From Candidatus Marinamargulisbacteria bacterium SCGC AG-410-N11 (GTDB taxonomy: Bacteria > Margulisbacteria > Marinamargulisbacteria > GCA-2716485 > AG-410-N11), in assembly GCA_003265895.1 (NCBI GenBank), contig QFBS01000005.1, forward strand, positions 1-55,335: DNA of 55,335 bases, in the 5' to 3' direction. Positions within the stretch are counted from its first letter, which is position 1. Each line of letters opens with the position of its first letter. This document shows positions 1 to 9,600 of this stretch, piece by piece. A program made the translations under genes and the position numbers. Under the pieces are notes generated by a model. That model was given only the letters and a program-made list of their open reading frames with translations. It searched no databases and was not told where the DNA came from.

Positions 1-324
1 CATCTTGAACCGCGTTATCTTTTTCAAGTTTTTTCTTTTCGAGTTCATCTCTAAGAGAAGCCGTAGTAGATTTAAGTTGTTTGATTTCATGATTAGACTT
101 AAGAATAGCATCTTGAACCGCGTTATCTTTTTCAAGTTTTTTCTTTTCGAGTTCATCTCTAAGAGAAGCCGCTGTAGATTTAAGCTGTTTAATTTCATGA
201 TTAGATTTAAGTGTTTCATCTTGAACAAGAGATTTTTGTTCAATCTTACTTTTTTCTAAATTTTCACGTAATAAATTAATCGTGAATTTTAGATCTGAAA
301 TTTCATGATGACTAGAAAGTCTTG
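1..324. repeat. Three tandem 108-bp units (36 codons) inside the coiled-coil gene
   Basis: Units start at 1, 109 and 217 with the shared word CATCTTGAAC. Units 1 and 2 differ at only a few bases, whereas unit 3 is clearly diverged. The period is an exact multiple of three and keeps the minus-strand reading frame. The array may continue beyond base 1. Confidence 0.9.
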
Positions 325-634
325 TAGATTCCTCTGTAGATTGAACATTTATAGTTGACTCCTCTAATTTGGAGCGTAATACAAATATAGTATCTTGCAG
401 AGTATTTTTTTCTAATTCGAAAGATTGTGTAGAGCTTTGAATTGCTTGAGTAATATCTTTAAGTAAAGAAAAATAGCTTAACTTTAATTTATTAAACATA
501 TTACCAGTAGACTTTACATCATTAAGTATATTCTTTTTGTTATATTTACGTTCAGATAATGTTTCAAACAAAGTATTTAACTTTGTTTCGATATTAACTA
601 AAAATTGAGTCGTTAATTTCTCTTTATCTTTCAA
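1..634 (-). CDS. Coiled-coil repeat protein, C-terminus cut off by the window edge
   Basis: An open minus-strand frame of 211 codons runs off the left edge. The start is TTG at 634, with a strong ribosome binding site (AAAAGGAGA) a few bases upstream; no ATG fits. The N-terminal ~60 residues are mixed and the rest is a charged, Lys/Glu/Leu-rich heptad-like helix without a signal peptide or membrane segment, so it is probably cytoplasmic and rod-shaped. From about residue 104 it is built of 36-residue units containing SNHEIKQL and LRDELEKKKLEKDN; the last two units seen are nearly identical. I recognise no family; SMC-like or other filament-forming coiled coils are possible but nothing specific supports them. 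It diverges from the gene at 742. Confidence 0.8.
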   Translation of the reverse strand, partial: MKDKEKLTTQFLVNIETKLNTLFETLSERKYNKKNILNDVKSTGNMFNKLKLSYFSLLKDITQAIQSSTQSFELEKNTLQDTIFVLRSKLEESTINVQSTEESTRLSSHHEISDLKFTINLLRENLEKSKIEQKSLVQDETLKSNHEIKQLKSTAASLRDELEKKKLEKDNAVQDAILKSNHEIKQLKSTTASLRDELEKKKLEKDNAVQD

Positions 635-659
635 GTTATCTCCTTTTAAATAAAGACTA

Positions 660-688
660 TTCACGCGTAAATAAAATAAATGTATAAT
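660..688 (+). promoter_or_regulatory. Candidate sigma-70-type promoter for the gene at 742
   Basis: TTCACG (660-665), a 17-bp spacer and TATAAT (683-688) lie in the divergent spacer, predicting a leader of about 45 bases. The -10 is perfect and the -35 matches 4 of 6. The spacer is AT-rich, so chance matches are likely. A minus-strand TATAAT (701-696) could serve the coiled-coil gene. Confidence 0.4.
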
Positions 689-741
689 AATCTTAATTAT
701 AAATAGTAATATGCCCAAAGCAAAAAGGTTTAAACATTTTG

Positions 742-1515
742 ATGAAAAATAAAATAAAAATAATCTTTTCTTTATGTCTTTTAATTATCTTATCTAGTAT
801 GGTTTTGGCAGCTATAATCTGGAAGAGTCCAAAAGCGACTAACCGAAATCTTTACAGTAGTACGCTATCTAAAGTGAAAGTGGAAAATAAGATTAAGTTT
901 TATGGTTATAATTCAACTATGAAAGATATTGCTAATAAAGAAGCCAAGCAAGAGATGATGGTAGATTTAGGGGGGGATGAAAAATTACAAAATGATAGGT
1001 TTAATAGCGATATTAAATCAACTGAAGATATTGAAAAAAAGATCGAGCAAGATATAAGTGTTAAGGCGATGTCTGATAATTTATCGTCGGATAAGATAAA
1101 GACTGATATTGAAAGTCAAAGAATACAGCATCAGTTAACAGCTGAATTAGAAGAAGTAAATTATGTGAAGTCACTAAAAAAAATATCACGATCCCCATAT
1201 TATAAACCTTTTGAGTCGTATGTGATAAAGTTCAAACAGTGCGTCATCTCATTTGGTATTTTAAAGGAGAGTAGCTTAGAGTTTAATATTTCAGACGATC
1301 AGTTAATAAAAATGGCTAATAGGTGGATGAAAAATATTATAGAACTCAATAAAAAAGAAAATACTAAAATATCAAGAAAGCGATACAGTCTTTATTTAAA
1401 AAGAATCTCAATTGGATTTGATATTGATCCTTACTCATTTAGATTAAATGAATATCAGATAGAATACATAAAAGGAACAATTAAAAAAGATTTAAGTAGA
1501 TTAATAGATAGGTAG
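742..1515 (+). CDS. Unrecognised secreted or membrane-anchored protein
   Basis: A protein of about 257 residues starts with a Lys-rich n-region and one hydrophobic stretch (about residues 5-26, ending VLAAIIW), so it is either exported or held by an N-terminal anchor. The remainder is hydrophilic, Lys/Glu/Asp-rich and probably helical, with no cysteine-based lipobox. The start is ATG at 742 or the TTG directly before it at 739; AAAAAGG at 722-728 fits either. It shares no recognisable domain with its neighbours. It ends 14 bases before the convergent DUF2797 gene. Confidence 0.75.
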   Translation: MKNKIKIIFSLCLLIILSSMVLAAIIWKSPKATNRNLYSSTLSKVKVENKIKFYGYNSTMKDIANKEAKQEMMVDLGGDEKLQNDRFNSDIKSTEDIEKKIEQDISVKAMSDNLSSDKIKTDIESQRIQHQLTAELEEVNYVKSLKKISRSPYYKPFESYVIKFKQCVISFGILKESSLEFNISDDQLIKMANRWMKNIIELNKKENTKISRKRYSLYLKRISIGFDIDPYSFRLNEYQIEYIKGTIKKDLSRLIDR

Positions 1516-1521
1516 TTGCTT

Positions 1522-1541
1522 AATTTAATTTAATTTAATTT
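1522..1541. repeat. AATTT pentanucleotide repeat, four copies
   Basis: Four perfect AATTT copies lie between two convergent genes and overlap the last codons and stop of the DUF2797 gene. The period is not a multiple of three, so slippage would alter that gene's last residues. Confidence 0.6.
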
Positions 1542-2309
1542 CACTTCGTATCCAGAGTGTTTTCTGACGTTAAATACATAGTCGTCATTAAAAATTAAAT
1601 ATTGCCCTTTAATTCCAATTAAAGTAGATTTAATGTTTGGTGTTTTATCTAACGAAATGCTACGAATTTTATTTGGATATTTTAAAATAGGATATTTAAT
1701 TTCAGTAATAGTATTATCGTTAACAAAATAATTCTTTAAAGAAGAGTCTAATTGAGTCGATAATTCACTTTTTTTTTCTAGTAGGTCTAGATTAAAAGAA
1801 CATGATTTTAGCATTTTTTGCCAAGCTGTTTTATCCGAGATAATTGATTTAAGAGCTACTTCAATACAACCGGCTAGATATCGATTAGGGGTTTTGCAAA
1901 ATAAAATTCCTAGCGTTGCACCTTGGTCAATCCAGCGAGATGGGATTTGATTAAAGCGAGTAACACCAACTTTAATATGGCTTGTTGCAGAAAGATAGAC
2001 ATAATGTTCAACAAGATGATTTTTTTTTTCCCATTCTATATCTCTTCCTCTTCCCAGGTGAGCTTCACATAATTCGGGTTTAATAATACACTCGGATGCT
2101 TCAGGAGATGATTTAAAACAAGGAAAGCATAAACCATTAAAGAATGTTTTTTTTATTTTTCTGTTACAGTTTGAGCAAAAAATAATTCCCGTAAATTCAA
2201 TAGAAACTTCTTGTCCAATATATGAATTTAGATTTATTGATTGATTAAGAAAATATTGAACAGGGCTTTTATTGATGCCCTTCATTTTTGATAAAATAAT
2301 TGTACTCAT
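1530..2309 (-). CDS. DUF2797 family protein
   Basis: The 259-residue protein has the hallmarks of DUF2797: an N-terminal zinc-knuckle-like CSNC motif, a second Cys pair (CFPC), then IIKPELCEAHLG, IKVGVTR and RWIDQGA. The biochemical function of the family is unknown to me. I start it at ATG 2309 (MSTIILSK) because the family begins shortly before the Cys motif; extension to 2456 would add about 49 hydrophobic residues unlike the family and would overlap the divergent gene at 2413. No Shine-Dalgarno is visible, and a TATAAT (2321-2316) lies six bases upstream of the ATG, which would suit a leaderless transcript. Confidence 0.85.
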   Translation of the reverse strand: MSTIILSKMKGINKSPVQYFLNQSINLNSYIGQEVSIEFTGIIFCSNCNRKIKKTFFNGLCFPCFKSSPEASECIIKPELCEAHLGRGRDIEWEKKNHLVEHYVYLSATSHIKVGVTRFNQIPSRWIDQGATLGILFCKTPNRYLAGCIEVALKSIISDKTAWQKMLKSCSFNLDLLEKKSELSTQLDSSLKNYFVNDNTITEIKYPILKYPNKIRSISLDKTPNIKSTLIGIKGQYLIFNDDYVFNVRKHSGYEVKLN

Positions 2310-2412
2310 GAGAAAATTATACATAATTAATAAAAATAAAAAAAATATTTTTCTAAAATAAAACAATTTTAATTTTTGTATATAGAATGCAAAATATAGT
2401 AAAATAATCAAA

Positions 2413-3438
2413 ATGATAAAAATAAATTCACTTGAAGATTTAATAGAGATAACCAAAAAAGCAATTGCTATAAAAGGAAGTTATAAGTTTTCCAGATCTT
2501 TTTCAGTAGATAAGTTAAATCAAATCCATAGCGAATGTTTTGAATTATTAACTGATCAGCCAAAGTCTTTAGAAATACAAGCTTATTTGGCAGAGTTAAA
2601 TGCTCATATTTTTAAGAATACAGATGATGATCAGGTTTTAGAAAATAGCTTAGATATTTTATTTTTGATCAAAGAGTCTCAGTTAGCTAAATCTGAAATT
2701 AAAATGCAATTAAAAATATTTAAAGTATTAAGGACAATGATCAAGCCTTCAAAAACTCAAAAAGATCATTTTCAAGAAACCCTAATCAAAGAGGTATCAA
2801 CATTTATTTTCAGTGAGTTTCATGAAGTTCGCCAGTTATTAGTCATTTATTATTTTGATACTAATTATAATTCAAATAATAACGTTCTAACATTCAATGA
2901 TAGTATTTTAAACGATGAACGTTTTTTGATTAGACTTAATGAGGTGATTGTTAATTTAATTTTAAAAGGCCCTAAAAACTATAATTCAATAGACCCTCAG
3001 TTTCCAATTATAAAATATGAAGATATTTTAGTTCGATTTTTTAATCAGGTAATGAATGGCCAATTAGGTATTGAATCTAAATTATTTAAAGTAAGAAAAA
3101 GAGCAATTAGTTTAGCTGAAAAGTTATTTGAATTTGAATATGAAAAATTACCAGATATGACAAAAGATACAGATAGACTATATCAAGAGTATTATGCCAA
3201 CATAAAAATAAGCATTGCTAGATTTTTTGTTAAATATGGGCAAAAATTAAGCAAAGAAATAGTAAAAATATTGGATGATAATCAATTAACCATTGAAACC
3301 ATTAATGAAGAAATAGAAATAGTCAGTTTTTTAATTTCAAATTTAAAGAAAGTAAATGATAAAAAATATTATAAAGTAGCCCAAAAAGAAGCTACTAACT
3401 TACAAGAATTAAGCAATAAATTAAATAGTAAAATATAA
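2413..3438 (+). CDS. Unrecognised cytoplasmic protein upstream of ftsK
   Basis: A 341-residue, Lys/Glu/Leu-rich, probably all-helical protein without signal peptide or membrane segment. I see no catalytic motif and no known family; the pattern of short amphipathic helices would suit a HEAT/ARM-like or coiled-coil scaffold, but that is only a composition-based guess. It ends nine bases before ftsK on the same strand, so the two are probably co-transcribed. No clear ribosome binding site precedes its ATG. Confidence 0.75.
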   Translation: MIKINSLEDLIEITKKAIAIKGSYKFSRSFSVDKLNQIHSECFELLTDQPKSLEIQAYLAELNAHIFKNTDDDQVLENSLDILFLIKESQLAKSEIKMQLKIFKVLRTMIKPSKTQKDHFQETLIKEVSTFIFSEFHEVRQLLVIYYFDTNYNSNNNVLTFNDSILNDERFLIRLNEVIVNLILKGPKNYNSIDPQFPIIKYEDILVRFFNQVMNGQLGIESKLFKVRKRAISLAEKLFEFEYEKLPDMTKDTDRLYQEYYANIKISIARFFVKYGQKLSKEIVKILDDNQLTIETINEEIEIVSFLISNLKKVNDKKYYKVAQKEATNLQELSNKLNSKI

Positions 3439-3447
3439 ATATAGTTA

Positions 3448-5865
3448 ATGACTCGAGTAAATTCTAAAAAAAATAAATCAGAGAAAACAAAAAATAAATC
3501 GTCAAAGATTTGGATGCATTCTCATAATAATCGAAAAATTATTCGAGAATTAAAAGGAATGATTTTTTTTGTGTTGGCAATATTTATGTTTATAACCTAC
3601 TACTACCCAAACACAACGGGTTATGTTGGTACTTTTTTATTGAAAACAATTTCTTATTTATTTGGAGAGAAGGGGGCTTATGCTTTTCCAATTTTTTTAT
3701 TAATCCCTGGTTTTTCTATTTTATTTACTGTTATTAAAGTAAGAACTCTGCTTTTGTGTGGAAGTGCGTGTTTTATAAGCTATTCAATTTTAATAGAGAG
3801 TCTTGTTTATCAAAGTCCAATGCACTTAAGTTGGCCTCTAGTCTCTCAGGCCGGAGGGGTTGTTGGTGTTATGGGTGGATATTTTCTAAATAAATTAATT
3901 GGTTATAACGGAACATTAGTGGTTATTTTTAGTATATTTATTATTTGTTCTATAATAGTTTTTGGGATTTCATTTCAGAGATTAATTACTAGTGTAATTT
4001 ACATGCTAAAGTTTTCAGAAATCAGAATAAAAAAAGACTCTAAAAATAATAGTAATGCTTCAATATTTAAAAAAGTTATCATTGCTTTATTTTTTAATAA
4101 AACAAAGTATTTAAGTAGTTCCCGTAAAGAAAAACTAATAAATTTACCAAATAAAAAAGATGACGATATTGTGTTTGAGCCATTTCAACTTGAATATAAA
4201 GATCCCATACAAGAAAGTGAGAGTAAAAAAAGTAGTGATATGAGTTTTGAATTAGGTGAGAGTCTTGAAGATGATACTGAAGAAACAGAAATCGAAGAAT
4301 ATGAAGAAGAAGTTATAGTTGATGATATAGTTGAAGATATAGTTGATGATAAAGAAGTAAAGGAGAAAGAACAAAAGCAGACATTAAATGTTTCAGAAAA
4401 TAAAGTTGAGTTTAAATTACCCGCTGTTTCTTTATTAAAAGAGGGTAAGCCATTTTCCATAAAAAATAGACGAAATCAAAATAAGGTCAATAATCAACGG
4501 TCGACCATTCTAGAAGAAGCTTTGATATCTTTTAATGTGGCAGCAAAGGTTGTTAATGTCGTGTCAGGACCTTCAATAACCCGATTTGAACTACAGCCGG
4601 GAGATGGTGTTAAAATTAGTAAAATAACATCTCTTTCAAAGGATATAGCACTAAAGCTAGCTGCTCCTGATATAAGAATAGAAGCTCCTATTCCAGGAAA
4701 GTCGTTAATAGGAATAGAGGTGCCTAATATGAATGTAGATATGGTATCAATGGGCTCTATCATTAAAGCAACGGACTTTTATGAGCAAAAAGCCCCTCTT
4801 TTATCTGTAATTGGAGTTACAATCACTGGCGATACTATTTTAATGGATCTATCAAAAATGCCACATGTTTTAATTGCTGGTGCTACGGGGTCTGGTAAAA
4901 GTGTTTGTATTAATGCCATTATTGTTTCAATATTAATGAAGTCTTCACCAGAAGAGGTTAAATTTTTAATGATTGATCCCAAAAAAGTTGAACTAATTTT
5001 ATACGAAGGAATTCCAAACTTATTAGCTCCTGTAGTTACAAATCCTCATAAAGCAGCAGCAACTTTAAAAAAATGGGCCTTAATAGAAATGGAACGAAGA
5101 TATGAAGAGTTCTCTACCGTCGGAGTAAAAGATATTATTGGTTATAATAATTATGTTGAAAAGAAAAATAATGAAGCTGTCAAAAAGGGTAAAGAATCTG
5201 AAGAATCCATTGATTTATTAAAAAAACTACCTAGAATAGTTGTGGTTATTGATGAATTAGCAGATTTAATGATGGTAGCGGCTCAAGATGTTGAGTCAAC
5301 AATCTGTCGATTAGCTCAAATGGCAAGGGCCACAGGAATTCATCTAGTGATAGCGACACAGCGACCTAGTGTAAACGTTGTGACAGGGTTAATTAAAGCA
5401 AATGTTCCATCTCGAATTTCTTTCTTTTTGCAGTCTCAAATCGACTCCAGAACAATTTTAGATATGCCAGGAGCTGAAAAGTTAATGGGTAAAGGTGATA
5501 TGTTATATTCACCCGTGGGCGCGTTTAAACCTAAGAGAGTTCAGGGTATATTTGTAAGTGAAGATGAAGTGAAGTCTGTAGTTTCATTTCTGAAAAAACA
5601 AGGAGGTCCAAATTATATTGATGAAATAATCAATGTAGAGCCAATAGAAGATACAAAAGAAAAATCAAAAGAAAAAAGTAATCAAGATGCGTTGTTTGAT
5701 GAAGCAAAAGAGTTAGTCATTAATGCTAAGTATGCATCAACATCATATTTACAAAGAAAGTTAAGAATTGGTTACAATAGGGCAGCAAGAATAATGGATG
5801 AATTAGAAAGTCAAGGCGTTATTAATGAACATAATTTAAACAGACCTACAAGAAATACAAAATAA
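3448..5865 (+). CDS. ftsK: DNA translocase FtsK/SpoIIIE
   Basis: An inner-membrane DNA pump that moves chromosome ends through the closing septum. The 805 residues show a basic N-terminus, about four membrane segments (roughly 25-190), an acidic linker (about 250-310), and the alpha/beta motor with Walker A GATGSGKS (478-485), Walker B VVVIDELADLM (around 601-611) and the downstream ATQRPSVNVVTG loop. The C-terminal winged-helix gamma domain, which reads KOPS-like polarity sequences, starts near DALFDEAKELV and includes RKLRIGYNRAARIMDELE. The length is that of a compact FtsK/SpoIIIE. It lies between the unknown gene at 2413 and yebC, which follows after nine bases. Confidence 0.97.
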   Translation: MTRVNSKKNKSEKTKNKSSKIWMHSHNNRKIIRELKGMIFFVLAIFMFITYYYPNTTGYVGTFLLKTISYLFGEKGAYAFPIFLLIPGFSILFTVIKVRTLLLCGSACFISYSILIESLVYQSPMHLSWPLVSQAGGVVGVMGGYFLNKLIGYNGTLVVIFSIFIICSIIVFGISFQRLITSVIYMLKFSEIRIKKDSKNNSNASIFKKVIIALFFNKTKYLSSSRKEKLINLPNKKDDDIVFEPFQLEYKDPIQESESKKSSDMSFELGESLEDDTEETEIEEYEEEVIVDDIVEDIVDDKEVKEKEQKQTLNVSENKVEFKLPAVSLLKEGKPFSIKNRRNQNKVNNQRSTILEEALISFNVAAKVVNVVSGPSITRFELQPGDGVKISKITSLSKDIALKLAAPDIRIEAPIPGKSLIGIEVPNMNVDMVSMGSIIKATDFYEQKAPLLSVIGVTITGDTILMDLSKMPHVLIAGATGSGKSVCINAIIVSILMKSSPEEVKFLMIDPKKVELILYEGIPNLLAPVVTNPHKAAATLKKWALIEMERRYEEFSTVGVKDIIGYNNYVEKKNNEAVKKGKESEESIDLLKKLPRIVVVIDELADLMMVAAQDVESTICRLAQMARATGIHLVIATQRPSVNVVTGLIKANVPSRISFFLQSQIDSRTILDMPGAEKLMGKGDMLYSPVGAFKPKRVQGIFVSEDEVKSVVSFLKKQGGPNYIDEIINVEPIEDTKEKSKEKSNQDALFDEAKELVINAKYASTSYLQRKLRIGYNRAARIMDELESQGVINEHNLNRPTRNTK

Positions 5866-5874
5866 GGAGATTGC

Positions 5875-6597
5875 ATGGCAGGACATAGTAAATGGTCACA
5901 AATAAAGCGAAAAAAAGCAAAAACAGATGCACAAAGGGGAAAAGTTTTTTCAAAAATTTCTCGAGAAATTATTATGGCTGTAAAACTTGGCGGAGATGAA
6001 GCAGACTCTAATCCACGATTGAGATTAGCTATTCAGAAAGCTAAAAGTGAAAATATGCCGAATGAAAATATTAAAAAAGCAATTAGTAAAGGGGCTGGAG
6101 AAGGTGGAAATGATAATTTAGAAGAAGTATTTTTTGAGGCCTATGGGCCATTTGGTATTGGGATGCTTATAAAGTCTTTAACAGAAAATAGAAATCGTAC
6201 AGTTCCTAATATTCGAGCTATATTGACCAGGAACGCAGGGAATATGGCAGAGAAAGGTGCTGTGTCATATATGTATAATACAAAAGGTTTATTTATCTTT
6301 TCCCCAGATGCAATGCAAGAGAAAATTGTAGAGGTAGCTGTTAATATTGATGCTGAAGATATTAATATCCAAGATGATCAGTCAATAGAAGTCTTAACTA
6401 AACCAGAAGATTTTGAAAAAGTTAGAGCCGAATTTGAACGGGAGTCTATTAATTATGAAGATGCTATGTTAACTAAGATTCCGTCAACAATGATTCAAAT
6501 AAGCGAAGAAGATAGTCTTGCTATTTTTAAATTAATTGATAAATTAGAAGAAGATGACGATGTTCAGGAAGTATTTACAAATTTTGAAATTAATTAA
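5875..6597 (+). CDS. yebC: YebC/PmpR family protein
   Basis: The 240-residue protein opens with the family signature MAGHSKWSQIKRKKAKTDAQ and has the usual three-domain YebC length. Family members have been described as DNA-binding regulators and more recently as ribosome-associated factors that help with difficult peptide stretches; the sequence alone does not decide between these. A clear AAGGAGA precedes the ATG. It follows ftsK by nine bases and is probably in the same transcript. Confidence 0.97.
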   Translation: MAGHSKWSQIKRKKAKTDAQRGKVFSKISREIIMAVKLGGDEADSNPRLRLAIQKAKSENMPNENIKKAISKGAGEGGNDNLEEVFFEAYGPFGIGMLIKSLTENRNRTVPNIRAILTRNAGNMAEKGAVSYMYNTKGLFIFSPDAMQEKIVEVAVNIDAEDINIQDDQSIEVLTKPEDFEKVRAEFERESINYEDAMLTKIPSTMIQISEEDSLAIFKLIDKLEEDDDVQEVFTNFEIN

Positions 6598-6662
6598 TCA
6601 AAAGAGTATAGTGATATTATATATAAAATTTATGTTAAAGAAATTAGTTTAAGGTAAGTATA

Positions 6663-9600
6663 ATGAATTTAAAACAATTTTTAAAACTTTTATTATTAGT
6701 CATATTCAGTATTTTAAGCACAAATAGTATTTATGCAAAAATAACTTTAGAGAATACATTTACTGAGTATCAGTATGTGCCTAGAGGGTCATCAAAAATA
6801 AACATGTTAACATTTGATATATCGTCATCGACAGGATCTGAAACATTACAGCACGTTGTAATTAGAAACTCAGGAACTCAAACAAAGTTTGGTTTAGGTA
6901 TTACAAGCGCTTATTTATATTTAGATGACGGATCAAACGACTTTTCTATTGATCAAGACAAGTTATTATCATCAAAGACATTTAATACACCAAACGTGCA
7001 ACAGGCAACTTTTGATAATTTACAAGAATTAATTCCTAGTCCAAACCAGAGCCCAGATCCATCAACTTTTTTTGTTATTTATGATGTTAGTACCACTGCA
7101 GAATTAAGATCAACTACAAACGTAATTTTAGAACAAATTAAAACGTCCGAAGATCTTTTACTGACAAACGTGATAACAGACTTAAATATACCAACACAAA
7201 ATCAAGTAACGATAACAGGTGTAAACATAGATGTCGAAGCGATAGCTCCATCTGAAGTGTTGCCTGGCCAATCTAAAATTCCAATGCTTAAAGTAACTGT
7301 AGAATTAGCTGAGGAGGATATTAATATTACAAATGCTACATTTAAACTAAGAAATAAGAGTGCTAATTTTTCAGTTGATAACTCTGAAAAAGGAATTAAG
7401 TTAGTTCATTTGTACCGACAATCTGCTCCAGGAAAATATAATTCTGAAGATGTAACTGATTTATTAAAAACGATTAGGGTATTTACACCAGTAACGGAGA
7501 ACGCTACCAACTCTGAATTAGCTAACATTAATAATATTCCTAGAAAAGAATCTATGGATGAAATAAAAAGAAATAATCCTACAGGCTTTTATGTTATCTA
7601 TGATCTAGGTTCTGAAGTCGTTGTAACCGCTGATACAACAATCGAGGCAGAGTTATTTGAGTTTTCAGGGATAGGAACCCTATCCGGACTAAATTTGATA
7701 TGGCCATTAGATGCAAATGAGTTAGAGTTAAATGATATCGCGAAATCTAATGTAGCAGGTTTATCTGTAGAAGTGATTAAAAATCTTATTGAAACGGATA
7801 CTGTTAGTGAATATGGAAAAGAAACAGTATCTCCGATGATAGGGTTTAAGTTACGAGCAAATCATTTAGATATAGTTATCGACCGAATAACATTACTTAA
7901 CAATGGTAGTATCCCATATATTACTTCAAATGATGGTCCAGGAGTTAATATGGTTACTATCTATGAAGATTCTGATGGAAATGAAGTATTTCAATCTGAA
8001 ACAAAGGATAGGTTAGTAAGTAGCGTTATTATGGGAGAAGAAAAAAATTTAGTTACTGATTTAAAAAATTTACAAAATAGTGTTGTAATGCCAATTAGTG
8101 ATAGGTCGTCTGGTGTAGAGCAACCTTACAAATTAAAAAAATATGATGATACACAACCTTACGGAAAAAATAATGATAAAATGTTTTTTGTATATTATTC
8201 TTTTGGAAAAGCAATTAATAAAAATCAATTAGATGCCTCTGGAAATATGACAGTCAAAGCTGAAATCGGAAAGATATTTGCTCAGGGAGAAGTTAGTGTT
8301 TCCGATGACTCTGATGATATCCAAACAAAAGATATTACAGTTACAAATATTTCAAATGAAAATCCTGGAAATAGTGACCCTGAAGCTATACGAAAGTTTT
8401 TTATTACAAATTTAACAATAAAAGAAATCATTCCATTAGCAACAGAGCAATCTCATTTTTTTGAAGGTCAAATCAAAGTACCGATTGCACGAGTCATATT
8501 AAATTCGGATGAATCATTTGCCTCAGTAAATATTTCAGTTCTTAATGACCAAGGAAGTTTTAGTCATAAAGATGAACAAAAGTCTGTCAGTAAGGTATGG
8601 GTATATAAAGATACCACTCAAGGAGGAGATATTGATCCTTATTCTGATAAATTAAAGCTATTATCTGCAACAACTCAGTTTTCAGATGATTTAACAACGG
8701 CAGAGTTAAGTGGAGTTTCTTTATCTCCAGGTATAAATCACTTAATATTTTATTATGATTTAGGACAAGAGATTTTTAAAGATAATAAAGAAGACACTGA
8801 GAATACTGCGAGTTTTAAACTTTCTCAAATTAAAGGGTCCGAAGGGCAGTCCGTAAAAGTTGGTGGGCAAATGCCGAGTCCCGAATTTCCTATAAAAATA
8901 GCTTTAAGTAAACGATATATGGAAAAACCAACGATTAAAGTTGTTGATAATAACGGTGACGAAATTAATAATGTAGATGTAACAACATCCTTTAATGTTC
9001 GTATTTCGGTACAACATTCATTTGCAGACGCTATTCAAGTGGAAGAGCTAGTACCGAAGGTATATCTAAATAATTTAGAAGGTAAAGATATTTCTTATTT
9101 ATTTAATATAAACCAAACATCATCTCCTTTTCCTATTAAGATAGATCCTAAAGGGTTAAGGCTCCAAAATACAAATGAGGTAATAACATATCAAATGAAG
9201 TATGACTCTTCTGAAGAGGAAGGCGCCGCTGTTTTGGATACCTTTTTACGATATAAGATTCACGGCACAGAAAATGGATATGGAGTTGTTGACAGGTATC
9301 CAGCTTCAGATGGACTAAAAGGCGGAGCAACCAATCAAATTCCATTAACTTTAAATAGTGCCGGCGAGAGGTTTTATTGGTTATCGGAACCTTATATTGA
9401 GAGTAAAGAAATCCTAAGAGGGGGAGTGTCAAAAACATTTGAAAATTACAACTCTATTAAAAAAGGTGATCATTTAAATATACAATTTAAAAGTAAAGGA
9501 AACTTTATTTCAGAAGATAGTATATCTTTAAGTTTAAATGATGTACCTTTAAATAATACAGTTGATTATACATATGATCGAGTTAATGGCAATTTAAATA

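Noticed and set aside
5..259. Plus-strand open frame with a repeated Phe/Arg-rich protein
   Set aside because: It is the complement of the minus-strand coiled-coil repeat gene, has no ribosome binding site, and its repetition simply mirrors the 108-bp repeats.
1..324. Tandem repeats considered as a CRISPR array or direct-repeat origin
   Set aside because: The units are contiguous, keep a coding frame and have no unique spacers.
4185..4460. Minus-strand Ser-rich open frame
   Set aside because: It is antisense to the acidic linker of ftsK, and its Ser richness reflects the GAA/GAT codons opposite.
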